From contig SIJG01000159.1 in NCBI GenBank assembly GCA_023374025.1, positions 173,131 through 237,130 of the forward strand: 64,000 nt of DNA, given 5' to 3'. The notes beneath the pieces were generated by a model. The model saw only the letters and a program-made list of their open reading frames with translations, did not search any database and was not told where the DNA came from. The stretch's first letter is position 1; every line of letters starts with the position of its first letter. Below, one piece after another: positions 1-11,702 of this stretch. A program made the translations under genes and the position numbers. This DNA comes from Heterodera schachtii (Eukaryota > Nematoda > Chromadorea > Rhabditida > Heteroderidae).

Positions 1-263
1 GCCATCAGTCACAATTTACAAAAATTGTAAAATTTAAAATTTCTAAATAATTAAATAATAATAATAAATAATATTTTTTGAATTAATATTGCAGCAATTT
101 GTTTATAGGGCGGATATTTTGGAAATTTTAATCTCTGTTTCATATTAATTCGATTTTTTATAAAAATTTAAATTTACAGAAAATTTACTGGCATTTTAAA
201 TAATTCCAAGGGATTTTTTACAATATTTTTTGTTTAATTAATTTTTTTTCACCAATTTTTTAG
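1..263. other. AT-rich DNA, probably intron of the BPI-like gene
   Basis: No coding stretch is visible. The segment ends in a polypyrimidine run and TAG at 261-263, which is the acceptor of the first visible exon of the plus-strand gene, so it is most likely that gene's intron. Confidence 0.5.
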
Positions 264-1540
264 CTACCATTATCCTGGAGCATATTGCCAAATTGGAATT
301 TTATGGTCACACAAACAAGAAGAAGTTGGGCACATTTAAAGCAACATCAGTGGCACAAATTGACGTCAAAACGGAGGGTGATTAAAACAAATTATTTATA
401 ATAAAATATGAATTGAAAAAATAATTAAATAATTAAAAAAATGTTTTAAATTACAATCAAATTATTTTTTATTAAAAACTATTTAACAATTAAAAATTTT
501 TTTTAATGAAAATTCACTTAACTAAATCGTTTTATAAATCTGTTAAATAAATTATATTTTGACTAATTTTAAAAATTTTTAAATTTATTTTATATATTTT
601 TTTAAACAAGACTCAATTTAAAAATTATAATATTTTAATGAAAATTTATTTAGCTAAATTATTTCTAAATATTTAAAAGAAAATTATATTTTAAAATTAG
701 AAATAAATTTCAAATTATTTCAAATAAATTTCTATTTGATTAATTTTAAATAATTTTCAAAATTATTTTAAATTAAATTTTCTTTTGTTTAGGCGATTTG
801 ATCAAAGCCAACCTGACACTGCCCACTTTGATGCTCAACGACATTGGCACTGACGTTCAAAGTGGCATGACCCAGGATGGGCTGGACTCACTGACCGGCC
901 TAGTGAAGGACAAAGTGCCCGAGGTCCGAGTTTTTGGAAAATTAAAAAAAAATTTTTTTGAATTTTTAAATTTCAGTCGGCAAACAAAAAATTGGCAAAG
1001 GGATGCAAGTTGGATTTACCACCAGGCGTCGGTGGCCTACCAATTGTAAGACCAACATTTTTATGATGACGATGAAATTTTCTTTATGAAAAATAGTGTT
1101 TAAGGAAAAAAGATTAAATAAATTACATTTTATAAAGAATTAATTTATTAATTTTATTCAATTTTATAAAATGTCTTAAAATTTTTAATAAATTTTTTCT
1201 TTTTTCCTATTTTTTTTGAGAAATTTTATTTTACTAATAATTATTTGTTATTTTAAATATATTGGTTTATTTTTTGAAAAATTTTGAAAAAACGTCTCAA
1301 AAAATCCGCAAAATTTTTCTGCTATACTTTTTGAATTCGAACAAAAATCCCGGCTCAGTACCGAAATCCAGTTTCCGAGCTCAAACAATTAAGAATATTT
1401 TAAATAATTTATTTTATTTTTAGCGTATTTTGAAGCCCGAAGTGAATTTTGTGGCCCACGCGGTTCATTTGAAGTCCAATTTTGAGCTTTATTCAACTGA
1501 TGGCTCTTCACCGCTTGGCGCCAGCGAACCATGCGAATGA
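264..1540 (+). CDS. BPI/LBP/CETP-type lipid-binding protein, C-terminal part (5' end outside window)
   Basis: Four exons join in phase: 264-377, 793-923, 977-1045 and 1424-1540 (TGA). Introns are GT-AG with TTTAG, TTTAG, TTTCAG and TTTAG acceptors. The product reads like the C-terminal barrel of BPI/LBP/CETP proteins: a strand-rich segment with LIKANLTLPTLMLNDIG, an amphipathic helix with GLDSLTGLVKDKVPE, then CKLDLPPGVGGLPI, which resembles the 'GFPLPL' element, and a last strand around RILKPEVNFVAHAVHLKSNF. Family knowledge: such proteins bind lipids or lipopolysaccharide in a hydrophobic pocket and are normally secreted. The signal peptide and N-terminal barrel would lie left of the window. 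The assignment rests on remembered family patterns rather than a search. The gene structure itself is firm. Confidence 0.6.
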
Positions 1541-1570
1541 TTAATTAATTAATTAATTAGGCATTTTCAA

Positions 1571-1576
1571 AATAAA
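1571..1576 (+). terminator. Poly(A) signal of the BPI-like gene
   Basis: AATAAA lies 31 bases after the TGA stop, the usual distance for a nematode 3' UTR signal. Confidence 0.5.
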
Positions 1577-4500
1577 TCTATACATTTTAATTAGTTTGAT
1601 CATTTTTGTATATAATTTATTTTGTTGTAGCACATAAAAAAAAGAAATAATTGAAAATAAAAAGTGAAACTTGCAGTTGATTCAGTAATTTAACCTATGG
1701 GGTAAATTAAATTAAAATATAAATATTTTCCATTTATAAAAAATGAATATTAAAAAAATATCTAACTAAAAATTCTTAGTCTTAAAAAAAGAGTAAAATA
1801 AAAATTTAATCTTAAAAAGTAATAAATTAAAAATAAATCTTAATCTTAAGCATTTCGTTCATTAATAAGTAAATTAAATTAAAATAAATAAATATTCAAA
1901 TAATTAATTAATTCCTCAATTTGCAAAACAAAAATTAATTTTCCAACATTGAATTTTCTTTTGTTCGAATTAATGAAAAGCCAATCCTTGAAGGGAGAAA
2001 GAAAATTATTATTATTATTATTTATTGTTTTACAAATTTATTTAAAATATTTTTTCCGTGTTTAATCATCTTTCATTTTTCCACCAATCACGAAACTATT
2101 TTCAATTCGGAATTTAAAATAAATTATTTCGGCTTTTTCAACAAAAAAAAAAACCATTCATCAAATCCTTGCGGCGATTTCGTTTTTTTTTTTCGTCCGT
2201 TGCGCGAAAAATATTTTTCCGTTTTCCTAATATTCCCATTATTTTTTTAATTGTATAAAAGTGCGCAATGTCCAAAAATGGACGGACAAAACGACAAATA
2301 ATTTGTTGCACATGAACACCCGAAGAGCATGCAGCATATACACATAATTTGTACAATCTGTGCACCAAAGTAATGAATGAGAATGAATGCTTTTTCGCCG
2401 CCGTTTATTTTGCGGGAAAATCCGTCGCCGCTTTTCCTTTTTCGATGGGTCCGTTTTTGGCGCGAAAAGTGCGCGCCTTTTCATTCCGTCCGAAACCACC
2501 AAAAAGCCCCCGCCCCCCCTCCCGCGAGAGCAAAAAACGCGCCATTGAACGCACAGCACAACAACAAACAACAAAAGGGAGTAGTGCCCCGAGGGTGCAA
2601 AATGGGCACAGCTAATGGCATCATTCATTAGTGCTCATTAGCCCCTCCGGTTGTTAATTGGCTTAAACAACAGCGCGCTAGCAGAAGTGAAGAACACAAA
2701 AACACGGATTTGTGCAGATGAAAGGACTTTCTCTCCTGGTTTCACCAAATTAATTTGGTATTACACAGTGTTGGGATTTTAACGGAGTGCCAATTTTAAT
2801 GTTTTGGCATTTTGTTTAAATTTAAAGCCGGCCACAAAAATCGGAAAATTTGAGGGCCGGGGTTAGTTCAAAGTCTTAACTGGAGCCTAAATTAGGTCCT
2901 TTACGTCAATTTATTAATTTTCTAATTTTATCTAAAATCCTCTCACTCCATCCTGAAAAAATTCCAATAAAATCACAATAAAATTTTTTACATTAAAAAA
3001 CTGAATTTTGCCGCAGGGGAAATTAAAATTCTCCATTTTATTACAATACAAAAAAACAAAACAAATAGCTTTTGCAACGAATCACAACGAATTCCGGTGG
3101 GCGAAAACGAACGAACCAAAAACGGAGGCGGCGGGGGGGGGGGCAAAAGCGACGGAGAAAAGTCGCCCGGCGCGGCGAAAGCGCTTCATGTCCGCCAAAA
3201 GTTGGCGAAATGTGCGCTTCATCTCCTTCCATGCCCATCATCAGCATCACCTCTTGAACATGATGGAGAACATCTTCATCTTCATATCTGCTCATATCCC
3301 ATCCAATCCTCTTCATATTCCACAACTGCCGCTGTCATTTTCATTAATCTGTCGCCGTCGCCGAAAAATTGCAGCGAAAACTATAACCATCGCCCGGCGC
3401 CAAACGTTAAACCACCCCAAAAAATCCCAATTTTCCCAGTTATATATGTACAAGTTTTTGTAGTAGAAAAACTTTCTAAATTTCCTAAACTGTGACAAGC
3501 AATGAAAAAATCCGATAAAATTTGTGTCATGGGATTAGCTAACCCCTAGGCTTTAAAAATTTACATTGTTTTCTTTGTGCGGCAATTTTTTTGAATTTTT
3601 TCGCTTTTAATCTTGTATTTTTATTTTAATAAATATTTGAATATTTGTTAAATCTTGTATGGCAAACATTCTCCCACCCAAAGAGACGGGCAGGCCCTCA
3701 AAAATCCCGGAAACTTCGTGCCGGGCAAACCCCCCCCCCCCCCCCCCCCCCAGGCATTCAATTTTTCATTCAAAGCTGAGGCATACATACATAGACCATG
3801 AGGATTAAGATTCTAAGAATTCGAAACTTCTCGACTTGCCCTGGTCTTTTTTTTTCTAAATCCTTTTATGAATCGAGGCCGAGAGTCTCGGTCAATATAT
3901 ATATATATTCATCACTCAAATTAGCATCATTTTTTCAACAAAATTTCTTTCCGTCTTTGGCACAAATGCTTTTCCTTTTTTTAATAATTTTTTTTTGGCT
4001 AACATAAGCTCTCTTCCAACAGGATTTTCTTTACATTTATTTATTTTTATTTATCCATATCCATCTCCTATTAGAATTTTCGCTTCTTTTCGCCCTCTGA
4101 AATTGGGTGAAGGAAATCAATTTTAATCGTCGCCGAATTTCGGGGGCATTTCCATCGCCGCCGTCCCCCCGGGGGACGGCGGCAAAAGGTGAAAGCCGAG
4201 CAAAAGCAAAAAGTACAGGCGAAAGAAATGGGAGAAGGATTTTGTTGCTGCCGCTTCTCCTTCTGCCGCACTTTGATCTGTTCCCGCGACTGCGACTTTC
4301 TCAGGGGCAGAGGAAATTTTTAGCCAAAAATAAATTTGTTTTGGCATTATGCATTTTTCTAAATTCAAATTTGAATGTATACCAATCTCTCTCGCTTTCT
4401 CTATGCGCAAGCATAAGTTTTTCAAGAAATGTCAATTCCGATCACTCCATAATCATATGATCAGAGAGTATGATTGAGTCGAGCGTTGAAATTTTCCGAG

Positions 4501-5900
4501 ACCTGAAAATCAATCTCGACAATTGAACTCGAGAGTCGAGTCAAGTTGAGACCATGACCTCCCCCTCGCCCTCCCGCTTAATAAATTGAATAAATTACTG
4601 AACTCGAGACGTAAGACCGAGACTCTCGAGGCTCAAACAATGTTTGTTGGCCCAATGACAGAAGCACGATATTTTGTTTGGAAAACCGGCGTTTCCTGAG
4701 TTTTTGGGGGTTTTTGCCGGGTTTGCTTTTTTTAAATTCAAATTTGAGGGCTAATTCCTTCACAAAATTCAATAAAATCCTTTTTTTCTCTTCCCGCATA
4801 TAGCAGCATGGCCTCAAAATCAGACAGCAAACTAAGATTGGCACACTAGCACAAGTTCCAACATTCAAAACATGGGGATGATCAAAATCCCAATCCGATC
4901 AAAATGGCTTCGCCTCTTCTAATCATGAATTTTTGTGGAACAACCACGCTCTGCTTGATCACTTGATACAACTTTGGGCTTAATTCAATATCAGATCAGC
5001 ACTATTCCCGACCCAAATATTGATAAATGACCAAGATTTTCTTTACGATTATTCCAAAACTAATTAATTAATTTATGAGTCGCCCCTCCCCCCAAATTTT
5101 CTGACTGATGGCTTTTTTTCTGCTGCTGCTTTATCTGATGCTTTTTTGAATAAGCAAGTTTTCTTGGCGCTTCTGCTGCTGGAGCAGCAGCAATTATAGT
5201 GCACAACAAAGCATAGAGGAGGAGCGATTTGGGTGGGGCAAAAGCACCGCCGGGGGCGACGACGGCGATTTTCCGATCAATTTGGGCTTTTTTTCGGTGG
5301 GAGGGATATTAGCTGTTCAAATTGCGCAGCGAGAAGCATTTTTGCATGCACAACACACGCGTGTTCATTCATCGCACTGTTTAAGCAATTTGATTTTCCA
5401 TGCCATTAAAAAATGGCACAAAAAATTAAGGGATAAAGCTTAATTGGGCGTGGACAATTTTGGGGGTAGTAACCAAATGGTCAATTAGCTAACATTTAAT
5501 TAGCGTCACGAACATTCGGGCGGGGGGGGGGGAGTCAAAGTGCTTCAAATTAACTTAAATTTAACAACAAAAAAAAATTGGGCAAATGACAATTGGACAA
5601 CAAAACTTATGAGAAATTTTTAAAGTTTTGAAATTTTTAGCTGATTTTTTGCAATTTATGAGGATTTTGTATTAGTTTTTCACACACACATTTGTTACCA
5701 TTTGGACAGAAAATACATACAAAATTTGGTACCATTTGGACAGACATTTGTGATCATTTGGACAGAAAACACACAATTTTTTGCGCAAATGATATCAACA
5801 CTCAAATTGGCTAATAGAACACCCAAATGTCCAAAAAAAGATAAATCATTAATTTGTCTCTTTCCGTTAAATGAGTTCTGCTGGGGCTGAACAGCAGGCG
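1577..5900. other. Intergenic DNA without a convincing gene
   Basis: AT-rich stretches alternate with GC-rich islands (about 2400-2600, 3080-3420, 4130-4300). Several 60-150 codon ORFs overlap in the islands on both strands, but none has a domain, splice structure or ATG context I can support. The islands could be promoter-proximal or exonic DNA of unrecognised genes. Confidence 0.5.
3729..3750. repeat. Poly(C) run
   Basis: About 22 consecutive C, directly after a short GC-rich stretch. The length is likely unstable between isolates and in sequencing. A second run of similar length lies near 36609. Confidence 0.9.
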
Positions 5901-5919
5901 ACCGGCAGGTTTTTGAACA

Positions 5920-8360
5920 CGAACAGTGGCGCGATCACTCTGTGTGATCAGATCAGTCAGCGATCACTCTGATCAGTCAGTCTGACCCAATCGACAGCCC
6001 GTCCTTCTAATGGGTGGACAACCAACTGATCGATGATGAGTATCGACGCGATTTCCTGTTTTTAGTTTTTGGGTACTGTTACACATTGGCGTCGTCACAT
6101 TGTTCCGCCTGCCGCGTCGGGGATATAAGGATATCCATCAGTTTATCACCTTCTTTCCAACTGCTGGGCAATTATTATTATTATAATTATCCCCTCCTAG
6201 CACCTGTTGATTTTTGTTGTTGCGCTGCACCCGATCAGATCACTCATTTCGGTAATTTTCTGTAAAAAAAAACAGCTAATGACCAGACCACAGATCACTC
6301 ATTTTGTTAATCTGCTATTCTGTAAAAAAATCAGCTATTATTATCACGAAAGTGTGAAGTGATGAATCATTTATCTCAGTTAATTATTATTATTACTATT
6401 ATTATTATTATTATTATTATTTTTCCATTGGGCTCCAATCACTGAATATTCGCTTAGCTCTAGATGTTGCTATTATATTCAAATGTGAACTGATCAATCA
6501 CTTTTCTAAGCTTATTATTATTATTATTATTTTATTTTTATTTATCAATTGGGCCCCATTCACTGAATGTTCGGTCAGCTCTCATTGTTCTCACATTCAA
6601 TTGACCAATTAACCGATCACTTACAGATTAATGATCTCGAATACTTGAACAGATATTTCTATTACCACCAAAATTGAAAACCCATTAGTATAATTATTGC
6701 TACTCAAATTCCCAGTGTGGCAGAGAACATTTTGATTGTGAAGCAATATGATCACAAAATTAAATTCCACTAAAACCTAATCACTATTAAGCAGCTAATT
6801 ATAAGGGTCAGGTAAATGGCTACAAAATTCCATACTGATCACTGAAATACTCATATAATTAATATTTTCAAGATCACAAATTTTAAATTAAATTATTTAT
6901 TTATCATTGTTATTATACCACTGATCATTACATCCATTCATTGATCACTTAACCCATTTATTGCATTCAAAACTTCCAGAAAGTCACTGACCATAGTGAT
7001 TGGATCACTAATAAATTTGCAATCATTGCCTCAGGCAATGTGATCTCCAATTCTCGCGGGCACAAAATTTCACATTCCAAGCATGCCAATTAAATTTCAA
7101 GGTCATTACTGACTAATTGGTTTCTACGACTTTTGTCAGCTAATGGACCATTAAAATCATTTTGATCCAAAACCCACGACAATGATCAAATAACCCATGC
7201 TCGATCTCTCTTATCATTGGTCAAGGTCACTCTTCTAAATTGTGCCGACAATATCCCTTTAAATATCCCATGGACTTAATGATCAGTTAGATCACTCACT
7301 ATATACTTTCATATAACTAATTGATCAGAGGATACTTCCAAGAAGCTAACGCACATAATCAGCCTCGGACACTGATCAGTCAAAAAATCCTTAGGGTTTC
7401 AACGCTTTCTCAGGCATTGATCAGCAAACGGACTTATCTCGGATAAAGCACACTACCAACTGATCAGACAGACCACCAAACTGATGGCCTCGTATTTGCA
7501 TACCGATCCTTGATCAGGACCAAAAAACCTTGCAAATTTGGTGGGGACATTCTATTAATGCGGCGCCAACGTCACTAATCATTCAACAAATCCCACCCCC
7601 CCCCCCTAAAAAAGCTTGCTTTTGCTGCCGACTGATCAATTGCGCGACGCTGCAGCAGAGATCCGTTTGTGCGCTGCTCCTCTTGTACCATTTGCGCGCA
7701 CTGATCAGCGGAAATGTCGTCGTCGAGAAAAAGTGATCAGTCATTGGAATGGCCGTCCGTGGCTAAGGAGCGGGGGGGGGGGGGCTCCCTCAACATGGTT
7801 TTTTATTCATAATTATTCTAACAGCCAAAAATTATTATCTTCACATGAACAAAAGCCGAAAATTCCTGATCACTTTGGTCCTTGAATGGCTGTTCTTGAG
7901 TGTTCAAATGACGTCATGCATTTCTTTCATTTTTAATTGCCTTAATCATTCTATAATTACTTTGATAAGTTTCATGTCTCATCATCCTTGATTGTGAGCA
8001 TCTGATCACTTTTGTGAACGCAATATTCTTTACCCATTGTGAACATTTGATCATTTTGGTGCTTTTGTAATTCTCTAATTATCTGTTATCCCTTTCTGGT
8101 CTTCCAGCTTTATCAATATTCCGAATTGATCACAACCTAATCATTCAATCATTCCGAATCGATCACACTCAAAATTATTCAATCATTCCGAATCGATCAC
8201 ACTCAAAATTATTCAATCATTCCGAATCGATCACACTCAAAAAATGATTCCAATCACCATCCCCTTTTCAAATCACAATATATTTTCTGATCAAGGATTG
8301 CAAAAACTGATCATTGTCAACACTTACTGCTGCTTTGATCAGTGGCGCATGAAAATAAGC
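5920..8360. repeat. TGATCA-rich intergenic region
   Basis: TGATCA/TGATCAG and GATCACT recur every few tens of bases through this stretch, often in both orientations because TGATCA is its own complement. It also contains ATT trinucleotide runs near 6380-6420 and 6510-6540. No gene is recognisable. Confidence 0.7.
8121..8240. repeat. 34-bp tandem repeat, about 3.5 units
   Basis: CCGAATCGATCACACTC recurs at 8154, 8188 and 8222 with exact 34-base spacing. A diverged unit (CCGAATTGATCACAACC) starts at 8121. Confidence 0.9.
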
Positions 8361-8846
8361 ATTAATAATCAGAAGCAATTCAGCAACCCGACGTCTCTTA
8401 CGTCACAACAAGCACATAATTAACCCGATCACGCAAAAATGCTCGCGTGCAAAAAGCTCTGAAAACCAATTTTTTTTTCGCCCATGGCATTACAGCCAAC
8501 TGAGTCCCAGCCACTTGAGAATTGGGATTAAACTCCCGACGGTTTAAATTAAAATTAAAATAAATAATTAAAATCATTTTAACCAAAAATTATAAAAAAA
8601 AGCATTTATAATTGAATTGAGACAATTAAATTTTATTTAGAATCGGAATTATAAAATTTGGGAAACCCTTTTCGGGCTCAAGACTTCCCCGATGGGCATG
8701 TCTAATTTCCACAATTTAAATAGACATAGACCAGGCCAATTAATTAATGCCAATGTTCATTTAAAATTGTGAAATATTGCCCAAATTTTTATCCTTTCCA
8801 TCATCATTTTAATGCATTGCTTAATTGCTCCAGATTAAATTATGAT

Positions 8847-9780
8847 TAGAGTGAAGCGGGACCGGGAATTTTGGGCAAAACCGGGACCGGGACTTGCCGG
8901 GACCTGAGAAGCCGGGACTGGGACCGGGACCTCGAGTTTTCTTCGGGACCGGGACCGGGAACCGGGACCAACCGGGAATTTTTAAAAATTCAAAAATTTT
9001 TGAAAAAATTCAAATTTTAATTTTTTTCAACTGAAAATAATACAAAATAAAATTTTTATTTTGTTTTTTATTTAATAAAATCCAAAAGTTAAAGCTAAAT
9101 TAAATTAATTAAAATTTTGATTTTAATTTATTTCAGTTATTTCAAACAATTAATCATTTGGGCTAGATGGTCGAATATTATTTGAAATTTAGATTTACTT
9201 TTCACATCATTTTTCGGCGCGGTTTTTCCAAAAAACTTTTAGGGAGGAAAGGGGTCCGGCGGTGCCGATAGGCGCCGCCGGGGGAAATTTTGAAAATTTG
9301 AGTGTAATTTGTTAACAGATTTTCAACAAAAAGGTTGGCTTTTAATAATACTAGGATCAACAATTTAATATAGATTTTCATTTAAAAAATGATAAAATGT
9401 GTCGATTAAAAAAAAATGAAGAATCATATTTTGTCTATAGGAAACCCATGGGTATACAAAAAGAAAATTAAAAATAATTCAATTTCTGAAGAGGGATTGA
9501 ACCACGGGAAAGAAGATGGGAAAAGTAAAGGAGACTAGCCACTAGACTATTGTCACATTTACTAGTGTATCTTTTAAAGAATATATTTCATATTTTTTAA
9601 AATGTTTTCCTTTGGTTCATTAATTTTTCACTCATCAGACCCCCATTCTTACTAGTGCTTGTTTTTCCCGGTTCCCGGTTGCCCTACCGGTTAAATTTTC
9701 AAAATCCGGGACCGGGAACCGGGACCGGGACCTCGGGTGACCGGGAATTCCCGGCCCGGTCCCGGTCCCGCTTCACTCTA
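8847..9780. mobile_element. Non-autonomous hAT-like element, CCGGGA family, copy 1
   Basis: The left end is TAGAGTGAAGCGGGACCGGGA and the right end is its complement, ending CTTCACTCTA. A perfect 8-bp target-site duplication ATTATGAT flanks it (8839-8846 and 9781-9788). An 8-bp TSD with TAGAG termini fits the hAT superfamily. Both ends, for about 120 bp, are made of iterated CCGGGA/GGGACC units. The interior has a GC-rich hairpin (9256-9281) and a tRNA-like module (9491-9554). There is no transposase ORF. A second copy in the opposite orientation is at 23633-24615, and a fragment is at 55403-55524. Confidence 0.9.
9491..9554 (-). other. tRNA-like A-box/B-box module inside hAT copy 1
   Basis: On the minus strand GTCTAGTGGCTAG (A-box-like) is followed about 35 bases later by GTGGTTCAATCCC (B-box-like), the spacing of a tRNA gene. 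The acceptor stem does not pair convincingly. The equivalent region of copy 2 (23889-23959) has the same arrangement, so the module is an old part of the element. It may act as a Pol III promoter or be a captured tRNA/SINE head. Confidence 0.55.
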
Positions 9781-9849
9781 ATTATGATCCATTATATTCT
9801 TTACATATCACCACTTTATCTTATTGCCTAATTTATTTTTAGAAAAATT

Positions 9850-10133
9850 TCAAAATTGATCAAATTCGGCTCAATTTCATAGAAAATCCCATTTAATTTT
9901 CGATAGATTCGGCTTAATTTCATAGAAAATCCCATTTAATTTTCGATAGATTCGGCTTAATTTCATAGAAAATCCCATTATTTTGGATAGATTCGGCTCA
10001 ATTTCATAGAAAATCCCATTTAATTTTCGATAGATTCAGCTCAATAGAAAATCCCATTTAATTTTCGATAGATTCAGCTCAATTTCATAGAAAATCCCAC
10101 TTAATTTTCGATCAAATTCGGCTCAATTTCATT
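9850..10133. repeat. About 45-bp tandem repeat, six units
   Basis: Units contain TTCGGCTCAATTTCATAG followed by AAAATCCCATTTAATTTTCG. They vary by small deletions and by GATAGA or GATCAAA junctions. Confidence 0.9.
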
Positions 10134-11702
10134 AAATTTACACTTTCCAACCCGCAGGCGATTCATAGAATCGAATCTGATGTTTTGCTATTCACCACTT
10201 TCCCCCCGTTTTATTAATGTTTATGCAAATTCCGCTGCTGCTGCTGCACAGCGTTTTATCAGCAGAACCAATCTCTGTGCTGCACAATTTCACGTCTTTG
10301 GAGCACACAAATTGCTTTTATCCCATCCAAATCCCCAAATCCAAATCCAAATCTCCAAAATCCAATCAGCCATTTGAGAAATTTTCACATCCATAAATAA
10401 ATTAATGAATGGAATATGCCCTGAAGGGGCGGGGGAGGAGGCATTAATTAATGAATGAATTAATTAATTTAATGAATGAATGGGCGCGGCGGCGGGTGCG
10501 TGCCCGGACACTGATCGGACCCGGTGATCATTACAAATTTATCTGATCATCCGACAAAGAAGCATTCCGGATCATTTTGGGAAATTATTCATTCTCCCCT
10601 CCACCCGCCGATCAAATTCACATATTAATAGTCTCTCTTTGTGTTGATCGGCTCCTCTGATCTGATCAAACGGGAATTCACATTTAATTCCGGAAATTTT
10701 GTCAGTGATCAGCGTTATTGCCTGAACCCATTTTAGGTAGCGCAATAAATCGCGCACAGATCTGTTGATCAGATATCTGTGTATATCTTGTTCCCGGATT
10801 TGTTCAGTCAGCTTGATCTGCTGTTCAGCCCAGCTTTGCGATCAGTCAATGATTGGATTCATTTAATTTTTAAGGACCGATTAAATGATTAAGCCAAGGG
10901 CAAACATTATTCCAGATTTGTGATCATAAGTTAGTGATTTGTTTCTCAGTAATTTTCGAGGGTTGATCATACTCATCATATGATCAAATTTAAACAAATA
11001 TTTTTCCAGGTTTGCGATCAGTCAATAATTGGATTCATTTAATTTTTGAGGACCGATCAACTGATTTAGCCTGGACAAATATTATTCCAGAGTTGCGATC
11101 AGTTCATGATTCAATTTTCGAGGACTGATCATACTGATCATTTGATCAAATTTATACAAATATTATTCCGCATTTTTAATCAGTCAGCGACCTGATTCAC
11201 TGATCAGCAGTTGTTACTTAACCTATTATGGGCAAATTTTGGATAATTCTTAATTGCATTACAATGTAATATAGCGTAAAATTTGTCTTCGCGAATGAAT
11301 GAATGAACCCACAAGGACTGATCGGAAAGCCTGATCAATCGCTAATCCGAAAAGCATTCTAGATTTTTGATCAGTATCAGTTCTTAATGCAATTATTTTA
11401 AGCTTGCGTTATGGAAAATTTAGAATCTCATTTATTACGCATATTAAATGAAATTTAAATAATAAATTTAACATTGTTTTCAATTCTTTTCCAAACATTT
11501 TAATTACAAAATAAAATAAGTTTTCTTAAAAATTTAGAGCGGAAAAGGCCAGGAACAGTTCCAAATTTTTAAAATAAATCTTCTAAATGCAAAAACAATT
11601 TTTCATTTAAATGCTTTTCCCATTAATTGTTAATTTAACTAATTATTGTTAATTGTCATTTCCCCAATTAAAGGTTTAACAAAATTAAAATACCCAAACA
11701 AA
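10134..11702. other. Intergenic region upstream of the four-TM gene, TGATCA-rich
   Basis: No gene recognised. TGATCA/GATCAG motifs are again dense from 10505 to 11370, with a partly repeated block (TTTGCGATCAGTCAATNATTGG at about 10835 and 11010). The last 300 bases should hold the promoter of the gene starting at 11703. Confidence 0.5.

Noticed and set aside
3008..3495. Overlapping ORFs of 94-151 codons near 3.0-3.5 kb
   Set aside because: Several frames on both strands are open in a GC-rich island. No domain, and peptides are low-complexity.
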